From an uncultured Acetatifactor sp. (GTDB lineage Bacteria > Bacillota > Clostridia > Lachnospirales > Lachnospiraceae), in NCBI GenBank assembly GCA_947630715.1, contig CANRIP010000025.1:1-43814 (forward strand): a stretch of 43,814 nt of DNA. Direction: 5' to 3'. Below, piece after piece: positions 15,667-23,001 of the stretch; position 1 is the first letter of the stretch; every line of letters begins with the position of its first letter. The notes below the pieces were generated by a model. That model had not been told where the DNA came from. It worked only from the letters and a program-made list of their open reading frames with translations, and searched no databases. A program made the position numbers and the translations under genes.

Positions 15667-16644
15667 ATGGGTGAAAAATTACCAGGTGAAAATATTTCAC
15701 GCTATCGCAAGGCATTGGGAATGTCCCAAGAAAAGGTTGCCGAGTACATGGGAGTCAGCCGTCAGGCGGTAACAAAGTGGGAAAACAATCTTTCAATGCC
15801 CAGTTCAGAAAACTTAATCAAGTTGGCTGGGCTGTTTGGAACTACGGTTGAAGGATTGTTGGGAAACGAAAAAAGGAATGAATCATGGGATTCCTCTAAA
15901 AGTTTAACAGATAAAACCTCATGGATTTTCGTTGGCATCTCAACCTTATGTATACTGGCGTATTTCATCATCAGTACCATTTTGGGATGCTTTAGCGGGG
16001 GAACGCTGATTTGCATTTTTATCATCTATTGTCCCATTCAGATGTTTATCCCTCTTTATTTCTCTTACGCGGTAAAAAATGACTCTTTTGACGGCATTGC
16101 CGGCTTTGACAAAAAGATAGAATATCATATAGGTGAAGTTAAAAAACTGTTAGCGCAGATAACATTACAAATTGAAATGGCGTCTACGGTATATCTTTTT
16201 CTCATCTGCGTGATTAGCTGTATGAATTTGCCTGTCAAGTGGATCAACGGTTTTTTGATCACTACATATTTATTACACGTTGTGATATCGATTTTCATCA
16301 GCAACTATAAGATGATAGATAAAATATATAAAAACGATGAAGATAAAAAACGCGCTGCTCGCAGCGTTCCGGTAACAGCGGTATATCTTATATTATTGTT
16401 TGCTGGCATGGTATTAACCGTGGTGCTTTTTGAAAGACGGGGAATCGAAAATAATACTGCGCCAGCCGTCAAAGTAAGCGGGTTATTGCTTTTAGGTGTT
16501 TTGACCGCAACCGTTGGATTTTTTCTGGAAAGCAGCCAGATTAAAAAATGGAATCCGCAGGAAACAGAGTATCAAAGAAATAGAATGAGTGTAGCCTGTA
16601 TAGTGATCTGTGTGATCCTATATGGGGCTATGTGTATCATATAG
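15667..16644 (+). CDS. XRE-family regulator with membrane domain
   Basis: A 325-residue protein. Residues about 8-65 form an XRE/Cro helix-turn-helix with YRKALGMSQEKVAEYMGVSR and QAVTKWEN; the rest has about six hydrophobic segments (for example ILAYFIISTILGCF), separated by short charged loops. DNA-binding domains tied to membrane domains are common in Clostridia and are thought to respond to envelope signals, but the target here is unknown. ATG 15667 is chosen because GGAGG lies 8 bases upstream; the frame is open further back without a good site. It ends the AT-rich block. The 15437-15666 gap shows no confident element. A possible short frame MNREKLLYVIAQKERMDG at 16770-16838 follows it, unassigned. 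Confidence 0.82.
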   Translation: MGEKLPGENISRYRKALGMSQEKVAEYMGVSRQAVTKWENNLSMPSSENLIKLAGLFGTTVEGLLGNEKRNESWDSSKSLTDKTSWIFVGISTLCILAYFIISTILGCFSGGTLICIFIIYCPIQMFIPLYFSYAVKNDSFDGIAGFDKKIEYHIGEVKKLLAQITLQIEMASTVYLFLICVISCMNLPVKWINGFLITTYLLHVVISIFISNYKMIDKIYKNDEDKKRAARSVPVTAVYLILLFAGMVLTVVLFERRGIENNTAPAVKVSGLLLLGVLTATVGFFLESSQIKKWNPQETEYQRNRMSVACIVICVILYGAMCII

Positions 16645-16860
16645 CACAAGAAAAACTCCTGTTCCTGCGAAAAAACCGATTGCTGTAAGGGGGCATTTCA
16701 CAATTTGTTCCATCTGGATGATTTGCGTTGCGTATTTTGAGAGCGTCAACGAGTATAAGGATCTGGCAAAATGAACCGCGAAAAGCTCCTGTATGTTATA
16801 GCGCAGAAAGAACGGATGGACGGTATGTTTGCAGTGTGAAAGGTGTGAAAGGAACCATAG

Positions 16861-17268
16861 GAGAGGAATTGCTTTTGGCGGGTAGATACGCTATACTCAA
16901 ACCAACAAACTAACCATATTGATACCTTGCTGGACGTCAGCATCGGCACGGGAAACGTGACATTACCCCTGGCGAGTCTGGGGGTTCGCCTCTCTGGTTC
17001 TGACCTGAGCGAAAATATGCTGGCCCGGTGCGGTCAAAAAGCTGCGGCGGCGGGAATCGATATTGACCTGAAACAGAGTGACTTCAGAGAAGTTGCGCAA
17101 GTTCTGGCGGGAAAACAGTTTGACTGCGTGGCCAGTACCGGAAACAGTCTAGCTTATGTACCAAACGCTGACATTGCCAAGGCGCTTACGCAGATGGATA
17201 TGCTTGTGAAACCCAATGGTTACGTTTTGGGAAAAAGAAATCATATCACCATCTATTCCTGGGACTGA
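16861..17268 (+). pseudogene. Truncated SAM-dependent methyltransferase
   Basis: This frame carries a class I methyltransferase core: motif I LLDVSIGTGNVTLPLA, then GSDLSENMLARC, and CVASTGNSLAYV further on. A stop at 16858 removes the normal N-terminal 30-40 residues and a stop at 17266 cuts off the C-terminal half shortly after KPNGYV. Family members are usually about 250 residues; about 135 remain. A TTG at 16927 could start a shorter product, but it would lack the substrate-binding part. Confidence 0.7.
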
Positions 17269-17403
17269 CTGTGGGTTTTGGCTGCAATTTTCATCTTCAC
17301 AATCAGTCCCATTATCCAAGAAAACGTCATGAAAAAGGCGAGAGACAGGCGAGATATCGCAAAAGGAAACAATGTGCCGTTATCGCCGACAGGCTTATCT
17401 TAG
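17269..17403 (+). pseudogene. C-terminal remnant of a membrane protein
   Basis: In the same frame as the methyltransferase fragment and directly after its stop, 44 codons read a membrane segment LAAIFIFTISPIIQENVMKKA followed by a basic tail and a TAG. It looks like the last helix of an unrelated membrane protein joined by deletion. The tail stop overlaps the stop of the convergent CMD-cupin gene by 3-4 bases. Confidence 0.4.
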
Positions 17404-18152
17404 ACATCCGTACTGCTTTTTTCATCCACCGGCTCCAGCCATTCGTTGGAGCCGTTTTCTCCCGGTACTTCGATGGCCAGATGAGAAAACCAACTGTCCG
17501 GCGCAGCGCCGTGCCAGTGTTTGACCCCGGCAGGGATGTTGATGCAGTCACCGGGTTTCATTTCTACGGCTTCTTTGCCCCACTCCTGATAATACCCGCG
17601 TCCACCGACGCAGATCAGAATCTGCCCGCCGCCTTTGTCGGCATGGTGGATATGCCAGTTGTTCCGGCATCCGGGCTCAAAAGTCACGTTGAAAATACCC
17701 ACCTGTTCTTTGGACACCGGTGCAAGGTAACTCTGCCCGATAAAATACTGCTTAAAACTGTCATTAGGCGCGCCGATGGGGAAAAGCAGAGTGTTTTGAT
17801 ATTTGTCTTGTTCCGTAAGCGCTGGCTCCGCCTCGTTCCATACGTCCTTTGCCAGACGAAACACCGCCCACGCCTTTGGCCAGCCGACATAGAAACCGAC
17901 GTGGGTCACGATGGCGGCGATTTCCGCTTTGGTTACGCCGTGGGCCTTGGCATTTTCCAGATGGTAGGTGAGAGACGAGTCGGTGATCCCGGAGGACATC
18001 AACGCCACCACGGTGATGATGCACCGGGTTTTCAGGTCGATGTCGGGGTTGTTCCAGTTCTCGCCAAAGAGCACATCGTCGTTATAGTGGGCAAAGTCCG
18101 GGGCGAAATCGCCCAACTGTGCCCGGCCTGCGGTTTGTGTGATTTTTTCCAT
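17400..18152 (-). CDS. Carboxymuconolactone decarboxylase-like / cupin fusion protein
   Basis: A 250-residue protein in two parts. Residues about 15-110 are a carboxymuconolactone decarboxylase (AhpD-like) fold with the typical TRCIITVVALMSSG and EIAAIVTHVGFYVGWPKA, but without the CxxC of true AhpD. Residues about 135-235 are a cupin with metal ligands NNWHIHHADKGGG and PAGVKHWHGA. Such fusions are common in gut bacteria and have no settled substrate; a role in detoxifying or decarboxylating small organic molecules is possible. AGGAGG precedes ATG 18152. It lies downstream of a TetR gene on the same strand with a 125-bp gap and is probably under its control. Confidence 0.85.
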   Translation of the reverse strand: MEKITQTAGRAQLGDFAPDFAHYNDDVLFGENWNNPDIDLKTRCIITVVALMSSGITDSSLTYHLENAKAHGVTKAEIAAIVTHVGFYVGWPKAWAVFRLAKDVWNEAEPALTEQDKYQNTLLFPIGAPNDSFKQYFIGQSYLAPVSKEQVGIFNVTFEPGCRNNWHIHHADKGGGQILICVGGRGYYQEWGKEAVEMKPGDCINIPAGVKHWHGAAPDSWFSHLAIEVPGENGSNEWLEPVDEKSSTDV

Positions 18153-18277
18153 TGTGTTGTCCTCCTGTTTTCCATATATTTCTGTGAATTATGCTTTCTG
18201 CCGGATGGTACGGCAGCCCGTTCCTGTATGATGCTCAACGCAAAAGTTTCCGCTTAAGGATTCCCTGCGCCAGTTCC

Positions 18278-18901
18278 CTATACGCTCAACAGCTTTTTCA
18301 CGCAGTTGCATGTAATTTCATAAATGCTCATAAATACATAATTGACGTTTGCTTCCTCCATGGCAGTACGCTGTTTTTCGGTCACATATGTGTAGGGATA
18401 GATACCGAACATAAACGGGAAAAACGTGTAAATGAAATCCTGTTTCCCGGAAACTGTCATATCCGGGAAATACTTATCGAGGCCGGCCATTACGGTTTGC
18501 ATCGATTCTCCATATACCACCTTGAACGCTGCCAGATGCTCCGGGCGGCTGCCGGTTTCCATATCATAATGATTCATGGACAGGATCTTCAAAAGCTGAG
18601 CACGGGCCTCCAGAGAATGAGCCAGCATGTCGGCAAATTCATCCCTGGTCATTGTCTCGGCCTGTTCCATTGTCGCCTTCAGCGAGGCGATCCAAAGTTC
18701 ATACTCCCGTTTCAGCAGGGCCAGGAAGATTTCTTCCTTCGTCTGAAAGTAGTTATAAATGGAGGTGCGGGTGAAACTGGTTACATTCCCAATCTCCTTG
18801 ATGGTAATTTCTTTGAAACTCATGGTCTGATAGAGCTTTTCACAGGCGTCCACGATTTCCTCTCTGCGGGCCTCTGTCAACTCCGGCGATCCTTTTGGCA
18901 T
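18278..18901 (-). CDS. TetR-family regulator
   Basis: A 207-residue TetR protein with N-terminal helix-turn-helix ITIKEIGNVTSFTRTSIYNY followed by FQTKEEIFLALL, the usual junction to the ligand-binding domain. The C-terminal domain is helical and has no cysteine cluster or named ligand motif. AAGGAG lies before ATG 18901. Two copies of the palindrome TGACA-TGG-TGTCA flank its promoter, pointing to autoregulation. The CMD-cupin gene that follows is the likely co-regulated partner, so the inducer may be that enzyme's substrate. Confidence 0.88.
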   Translation of the reverse strand: MPKGSPELTEARREEIVDACEKLYQTMSFKEITIKEIGNVTSFTRTSIYNYFQTKEEIFLALLKREYELWIASLKATMEQAETMTRDEFADMLAHSLEARAQLLKILSMNHYDMETGSRPEHLAAFKVVYGESMQTVMAGLDKYFPDMTVSGKQDFIYTFFPFMFGIYPYTYVTEKQRTAMEEANVNYVFMSIYEITCNCVKKLLSV

Positions 18902-19045
18902 CTGGCGTTCTCCTTATTGTACGGCGGTTTTGAAAGGACAGGCATTTTCCGATTTTTCCGATCATTGTGTCGGCTTTTTGGTAGCTGCAGGCTGGTCTTC
19001 GGTTACTTTTCTGTTTTAAGACCTTGCTGGTCTGCCACTATGTTT

Positions 19046-19095
19046 TGACATGGTGTCATTATGTTCAGTATAGGACTTATCTGACATGGTGTCAA
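19046..19095 (-). promoter_or_regulatory. TetR promoter with two palindromic operators
   Basis: Minus strand: TTGACA (19090-19095), 17-base spacer, TATACT (19067-19072). The palindrome TGACATGGTGTCA occurs at 19082-19094, overlapping the -35 box, and again at 19046-19058, just after the start point. A weaker opposite promoter (TTGACA at 19045-19050) can be read on the plus strand. This is a standard repressor layout. Confidence 0.75.
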
Positions 19096-19298
19096 TATAC
19101 TTTCGAGAAAATTTGTTCCGCTACAATGGATGTGACACTTTTTACGCAATGATACGTTTCAGAAAACAATCCAATGATGAAACAGCTTTTGGCATGGGAG
19201 ATTCGGCCAACGTTTCCTGGAATCTATTGATTATTTGCGAAGATGTGATATGATACTACAAAAATGAACTGCTAAAAAGCGTTAGCGGAACAGAGGAT

Positions 19299-19409
19299 AT
19301 GGAGAGCAAAATGATTGACGGTCATATTCACATTGAGCGTGGGGTGCGTATCCGCATGGTACGCAAGGTGATAGGGATCCGTTTTGACATGAGGACAGGA
19401 TTTTGTTGA
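19299..19409 (+). pseudogene. N-terminal fragment of a PHP-type phosphatase
   Basis: The frame starts with a good ribosome site (GGAG) before ATG 19311 and reads MIDGHIHIERG, the metal-binding start of PHP-family histidinol-phosphatase-like proteins. After the eleventh residue the similarity stops and the frame ends 21 codons later. The rest of the gene is missing. The stretch 19096-19298 shows no gene. Confidence 0.5.
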
Positions 19410-19472
19410 AAGGGCGGCGGGGTTGTGTTATGATGCTCTTACATCAATCATTCATTTATGGAGGTGGAGGAA

Positions 19473-19802
19473 ATGTATGTCGCTGGGTTGATAGAGATAA
19501 TGATTACATTGCCGACAGGGATTGCCTTTATCATAATGGGGCTGTTATTGTGGAAAAAACAAAAAATACAACTGATACACGATTATCATTATAAAAACGT
19601 AAAACAGCAAGACGTTAAGGCATATACCAGACTTTGGGGAATTGCACTGACTCTTTGGGGCTGTTGTTCCTGTCTCGTAGGAATGATAGATTTCATTTTC
19701 CGTTCGGGAATCGGTTGGGTACTCTTTATGATCGGCATGGTTGTCGGTTTTATGATTGGGAATCATGCGCAAAAGACATATAATGGCTCCTGGTTTAGCT
19801 AA
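19473..19802 (+). CDS. DUF3784-like small membrane protein
   Basis: A 109-residue protein with three hydrophobic segments: one at the N-terminus (ITLPTGIAFIIMGLLLW) and two after a charged loop (WGIALTLWGCCSCLVG; GWVLFMIGMVVGFMIG). The order of a first helix, a polar loop with K-x-Y-x-R, and two later helices fits the DUF3784 family of Firmicutes, function unknown. ATG 19473 has GGAGG just upstream and is preferred to the ATG at 19458. A strong terminator follows. It is the only intact gene in the decayed stretch 19.1-20.5 kb. Confidence 0.6.
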   Translation: MYVAGLIEIMITLPTGIAFIIMGLLLWKKQKIQLIHDYHYKNVKQQDVKAYTRLWGIALTLWGCCSCLVGMIDFIFRSGIGWVLFMIGMVVGFMIGNHAQKTYNGSWFS

Positions 19803-19871
19803 TTGGGATGGTATGTTGCCAATAAGCGGTTGGCCCGGATCAGTTCATGGATTTCAAAAAATAAAAGCTTT

Positions 19872-19909
19872 GAAACCGTCACTTTGCCCAGTGGCGGTTT
19901 CTGCTTTTT
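19872..19909 (+). terminator. Rho-independent terminator after the DUF3784 gene
   Basis: GAAACCGTCACT (19872-19883) pairs with AGTGGCGGTTTC (19890-19901) over 12 positions with one T-G wobble, loop TTGCCC, followed by TGCTTTTT. Confidence 0.8.
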
Positions 19910-20080
19910 ATGATTCTTGTTACTACCGAGTTCTGGAGGATATTGAAAAAGGACCTGAAACGCAAAAAGACCATGAACATCATTCTGCTGCTGTTTGTCA
20001 TTTTATGCTCCATGTTGGCAGCGGCGGCGGTGAACAACATCATAGCCGTGACTGGCGGTATTGAGCATTCAATACAGTGA
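19910..20080 (+). pseudogene. N-terminal fragment of an FtsX-type ABC permease
   Basis: The frame reads FWRILKKDLKRKKTMN followed by a hydrophobic helix and AVNNIIAVTGGIEH, the typical start of the large permeases that pair with bacitracin-type ABC ATPases and two-component systems. It stops at 56 residues, where about 700 are expected. It begins right after the terminator and has no ribosome site, so it is a remnant. Confidence 0.65.
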
Positions 20081-20411
20081 CGGCAAACGGATTGAGATCA
20101 GCTTTGATGAAATGGACGGCTGTGAGCTTATCACGGTATCCAATACGGGCTGTACGCTTGAAACGAAAGAACTGCCGCAGATATTTGAAAGCTTTCATCT
20201 GTGTATATCCCGCATTTGTATGAATTGTCAGAATCGAATACTTGTAGGGAACAGGATTTTTCTTGGAAATCCGCTTGTTTCTTTCAGCGTGTCCAATGCC
20301 GTAAACATCAAGTATCTCTATCAGTTGATAAAATTCCAGCATCATCAATTTCCCAATGACCTCATTGCATTACGGATCAAAACAGGATATGATGAATACA
20401 GAACCGATTAG
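20061..20411 (+). pseudogene. C-terminal fragment of a histidine kinase ATPase domain
   Basis: Starting inside the permease fragment, another frame reads QYSDGKRIEISFDEMDG, ELITVSNTGCTL and ELPQIFESF, the last part of a HATPase domain from the small membrane kinases linked to bacitracin-type ABC systems. Similarity ends at about 20195; the rest of the frame to 20411 is unrecognised. Kinase and permease ends abut, which suggests that a kinase-ATPase-permease cluster collapsed by internal deletion. Confidence 0.55.
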
Positions 20412-20479
20412 GGCCGGGATTTTCCGCTTTATGTGGCAATGAATGCAACACATAAGTGCGCATCGCCCACGATGGTTGC

Positions 20480-20508
20480 TTGATGCTTTGTAGGATAGCA
20501 GATAAGAT
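20480..20508 (+). promoter_or_regulatory. Promoter of the phosphoesterase gene
   Basis: TTGATG (20480-20485), 17-base spacer, TAAGAT (20503-20508), 30 bases before the start codon. Confidence 0.5.
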
Positions 20509-20538
20509 AAAAACATCGAAACAGATGGGAGGAACTAT

Positions 20539-21237
20539 ATGCCAGTTCATAAAATTGCGGTGATATCGGATACACATGGGATCCTGCGGCCGAAGGCGAT
20601 GGAACGATTCCGATCGGCGGAGTTGATTCTGCACGGCGGCGATATTGCGGACTCCAAAACATTGGATAGGATGAAGGACTGCGCTCGCGTGATCGCGGTG
20701 CGGGGAAATTGCGACAAGGAATGGGCGGAAGAACTGCCACAGGAGATCAGTCTTGAACTGTACGGCAAAAAAATTTACATGGTTCATAACAGGAAACAGA
20801 TCACTTCGAAAGCAGAGGACGCAGACCTTGTTATCTACGGACATTCGCACAAATATGAGGAAAAGAAAGAGGATCACAGGCTCTGGCTGAATCCGGGCAG
20901 CGGCGGCCCGCGGCGGTTTGGAAGACCGGCGACGATGGCTGAGCTGGAGATTGATGAGGGGAGCGGGAGTCTGTCCGTGAAACGGATCGAGTTGTCGGAA
21001 GGCGAAACGGCGGAGGAAGTTTCGGATTGTTCGTGCCCGGAGCTGGAAAGCGGGGAACTGCGGGGGATCGTTGAAAAGGTTGTGAGAGATCTCGCCCGCG
21101 GGCGTTCAGTCGACCACATTGTGAAGACGCGCCGGATCAGCCGAGGGTTGACGGAGCAGATCTGCCAGATTTATTTTACGCATCCCGGTATCGATGCCCA
21201 GGGCGTGATGGATCGAATCGAGATTGCCGGACGGTAA
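20539..21237 (+). CDS. YfcE-like metallophosphoesterase with C-terminal helical domain
   Basis: A 232-residue protein. Residues 1-150 form a metallophosphoesterase of the YfcE/MJ0936 type: SDTHG (9-13), HGGD, GNCD and GHSH are the metal ligands, and NPGSGGPRR closes the domain. Such enzymes cleave phosphodiesters with Mn2+ in the cytoplasm. The family usually ends at about 155-160 residues; here an acidic linker and a helical domain of about 60 residues follow (RISRGLTEQICQIYFTHPG), which resembles a helix-turn-helix and might bind nucleic acid. GGGAGG lies before ATG 20539. GC content is back to the level of the flanks. Confidence 0.85.
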   Translation: MPVHKIAVISDTHGILRPKAMERFRSAELILHGGDIADSKTLDRMKDCARVIAVRGNCDKEWAEELPQEISLELYGKKIYMVHNRKQITSKAEDADLVIYGHSHKYEEKKEDHRLWLNPGSGGPRRFGRPATMAELEIDEGSGSLSVKRIELSEGETAEEVSDCSCPELESGELRGIVEKVVRDLARGRSVDHIVKTRRISRGLTEQICQIYFTHPGIDAQGVMDRIEIAGR

Positions 21238-21393
21238 TCTGCCGGTGCGGCGGCCATATACCGCGGATGTTATGTTGCGTTGCTTGCCGCAACGGGCAGC
21301 TTTGCTCATAATAGAGAACATCATCGATGAGGATGCGGCGGTGATTGTATGCCGAAAGAGCAACCCCCCAGCGGACTTTGGCCGGCACGTGCT

Positions 21394-21597
21394 GACCAGG
21401 TTTTGAGTGTCAGGAATCCCGCTCCTTTTGAGCAAGCTCGGCTTGACCAGGTTTTAAGTGTCAGGAATCCCGCTCTTTTTGAGCAAGCTCGGCTTGACCA
21501 GGTTTTAAGTGTCAGGAATCCCGTTCTTTTTGAGCAAGCTCGGCTTGACCAGGTTTTGGGTGTCAGGAATCCCGCTCCTTTTGAGCAAGCTCGGCTT
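21394..21597. repeat. Four tandem 51-bp repeats over the end of the SdpI-like gene
   Basis: Four copies of a 51-bp unit (starts 21394, 21445, 21496, 21547) with a few substitutions. Copy four encodes, on the minus strand, the last residues and stop of the SdpI-like gene, so the array looks like a repeated duplication of that gene's 3' end. The rest of 21238-21393 has no gene that I can support. Confidence 0.95.
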
Positions 21598-22264
21598 GAT
21601 AGACTTTGTATGAATACAGAACAGTGATCGCAGTGGCGGCCAGTATATAAATCAGGAGTAATATACTGGCGATGTCCGCCCTGGCAAAAACGGCGGTCAG
21701 GATCGTTAGGAATCCGGTGAGGATGAAAACGATGCCGCCAAAGCGATTGCTTTTCTTCCAGGTGGTATCGTTATACATGCTAAAGCGCGTTCGGATCCCG
21801 GCGAAAGGGTTTTTCTTGGTTTTCGGCATGTAATTTCCCAGAACGATCAGCACTACGCCCACCAGGATATAACTGATGTTTCCGATCGGGACAGGGGTTT
21901 GGGGGGAGTTGGCCCTGGCTGCCGCGTATGCGCTGTACAAAAGAAAGCCCTGCATGACTGTAAACATCGCCGTCATGGAAATTCCCACAATCTTCAGCAC
22001 TTTGGCGTTGGACAAAGCCTCGGCCCGTTCTTTTTCCTCAGAACTCTTTGCCGCTTTTTTCTCAAAACGTGTGAGAATAACATGCCAAAGCAGAGACTGG
22101 AGAAGGATGCTGCCGGGCAATATGAGGTTTTCGTATTTCGACCCCCATCGGTCAATGGATCCCGCAAGGTCATAGTGCATGGGGACGGAGTCCGGCATGA
22201 ATTGCAGCGCAAGAGCGGTAAGTACAAGAGAAAAAACAGAAATGGCCCACATGACTTTTTTCAT
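21563..22264 (-). CDS. SdpI-like immunity membrane protein
   Basis: A 233-residue membrane protein. The first segment with MPDSVPMHYDLAGSIDRWGSK is the DUF1648 signature; the second half has NPFAGIRTRFSMYNDTTWKKSN, the hallmark of SdpI-family proteins. In Bacillus subtilis SdpI gives immunity to the SdpC toxin and acts with the repressor SdpR. About six hydrophobic segments are visible. ATG 22264 overlaps the stop of the SdpR-like gene (ATGA), so they are co-translated; the frame upstream is open but lies inside that gene. No SdpC-like toxin is seen in this window. The 3' end lies in a tandem repeat. Confidence 0.85.
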   Translation of the reverse strand: MKKVMWAISVFSLVLTALALQFMPDSVPMHYDLAGSIDRWGSKYENLILPGSILLQSLLWHVILTRFEKKAAKSSEEKERAEALSNAKVLKIVGISMTAMFTVMQGFLLYSAYAAARANSPQTPVPIGNISYILVGVVLIVLGNYMPKTKKNPFAGIRTRFSMYNDTTWKKSNRFGGIVFILTGFLTILTAVFARADIASILLLIYILAATAITVLYSYKVYQAELAQKERDS

Positions 22265-22530
22265 TTTCCAGCACCTCCAAATTGTTCCACCCATAAAATC
22301 AGTTCTTCCAACACGGTGGTATTGATTTCATAATAGATAAAATTTTTGCTTTGGTATTCCATCACCAGATCAGCGCTTTTCAGCAATTTCAAGTGATAGG
22401 AGAGGTCGGAAGGCGAAATCTGGAACGCCTCCGCGATTTCTCCGGCGCTTTTTCTCCCGTTTTTCAACAGGACCAGAATATCTCGTCTTCGTTTGTCGGA
22501 CAGAACTTTGAATATGTTTGTATTGCTCAT
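22261..22530 (-). CDS. ArsR-family SdpR-like autorepressor
   Basis: An 89-residue winged-helix protein: FKVLSDKRRRDILVLLKNG, AGEIAEAFQISPSDLSYHLK and a short beta wing. It lacks the metal-binding cysteines of metal-sensing ArsR proteins, as SdpR does. SdpR represses its own operon and is drawn to the membrane by SdpI when toxin is present. Fused to sdpI by an ATGA overlap. Two 24-bp near-identical sites flank its promoter and are its likely operators. Confidence 0.85.
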   Translation of the reverse strand: MSNTNIFKVLSDKRRRDILVLLKNGRKSAGEIAEAFQISPSDLSYHLKLLKSADLVMEYQSKNFIYYEINTTVLEELILWVEQFGGAGK

Positions 22531-22555
22531 GTTGAGTTTCCCGGGATCACGGATC

Positions 22556-22635
22556 CTATTTCAAATTTATTTTAAATACATGCTAACAGACTTTCCACGT
22601 CCTGTCAATGGCTATTTCAAAAAAATTTTAAATAC
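22556..22635 (-). promoter_or_regulatory. sdpR-type promoter flanked by two operators
   Basis: Minus strand: TTGACA (22603-22608), 17-base spacer, TAGCAT (22580-22585). Two 24-bp sites, 22556-22579 and 22612-22635, share CTATTTCAAA and TTTTAAATAC on the plus strand and differ only in the central four bases. They lie 56 bp apart, one upstream of -35 and one downstream of -10. Confidence 0.75.
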
Positions 22636-22676
22636 TCGCGTTTGGATGTGGGGAGGCGGAGGCGGCAACCGAATGC

Positions 22677-22760
22677 GCGCGTGGCTGAAACCGAATGGGC
22701 GTGGCAAATGAGCGTGTGGCTGAAACCGAATGGCCGTGTGGCAAATGAGCGTGTGGCTTA
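22677..22760. repeat. Two and a third imperfect 35-37 bp repeats
   Basis: Copies at 22677-22711 and 22712-22748 share GTGGCTGAAACCGAATGG and GTGGCAAATGA, with a third start at 22749-22760. They lie between the divergent SdpR and ABC-F promoters. Function unknown. Confidence 0.8.
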
Positions 22761-22768
22761 AATTTTGA

Positions 22769-22798
22769 TTGACAGGCCGCTTGAGCCTGTGGTACAAT
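22769..22798 (+). promoter_or_regulatory. Promoter of the ABC-F gene
   Basis: TTGACA (22769-22774), 18-base spacer ending in TGTGG (extended -10), TACAAT (22793-22798). A 250-base leader follows before the coding start. Confidence 0.75.
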
Positions 22799-22826
22799 TG
22801 TAACAATTTCTGAAAGGGGTGAAAGG

Positions 22827-22838
22827 ATGAGAAAGTAA
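22827..22838 (+). CDS. Three-codon leader ORF (Met-Arg-Lys) before the ABC-F gene
   Basis: AAAGGGG lies 7-8 bases before an ATG that opens the frame ATG-AGA-AAG-TAA. It is placed about 22 bases after the transcription start. A hairpin AACATGA/TCATGTT (22851-22877) follows at once. Very short upstream ORFs are known in leaders of antibiotic-resistance ABC-F genes, where a stalled ribosome alters folding. The role here is inferred from layout. Confidence 0.45.
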   Translation: MRK

Positions 22839-22971
22839 TTTACTTTTGCGAACATGATAACAAGCTGATTTCATGTTGCCAAAGGTGAATTATGTTCTCA
22901 TGGCCGGTTTCTTTTGTTTGGATCAGAAGGATTCGTGCAGGTGCTCCCTGTATGGTTATGACGCGTAATGG

Positions 22972-23001
22972 AACGGTTTGGCAGCAAACGGTTCTTTTTT
23001 T
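22972..23001 (+). terminator. Attenuator-like terminator in the ABC-F leader
   Basis: ACGGTTTG, loop GCAG, CAAACGGT form an imperfect 8-position stem (one G-G mismatch), followed by TCTTTTTTT. It lies about 50 bases before the ABC-F start, where a terminator would make sense only as a conditional attenuator. Confidence 0.6.

Noticed and set aside
17271..18257. A 328-codon plus-strand frame opposite the CMD-cupin gene
   Set aside because: The minus-strand frame has a full CMD-cupin domain set and AGGAGG; the plus frame has no recognisable domain.
20040..20348. A 102-codon minus-strand frame in the decayed zone
   Set aside because: It has no start signal and lies opposite the kinase fragment; no motif supports it as a gene.
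21394..21597. CRISPR array
   Set aside because: Units are directly adjacent copies with no unique spacers and no cas genes nearby. The same holds for the 97-bp and 14-bp arrays.
21349..21627. Repeat-protein-like frame with 17-residue repeats
   Set aside because: The repeats come from the 51-bp DNA array (a multiple of three); there is no ribosome site, and the opposite strand carries the real end of the SdpI-like gene.
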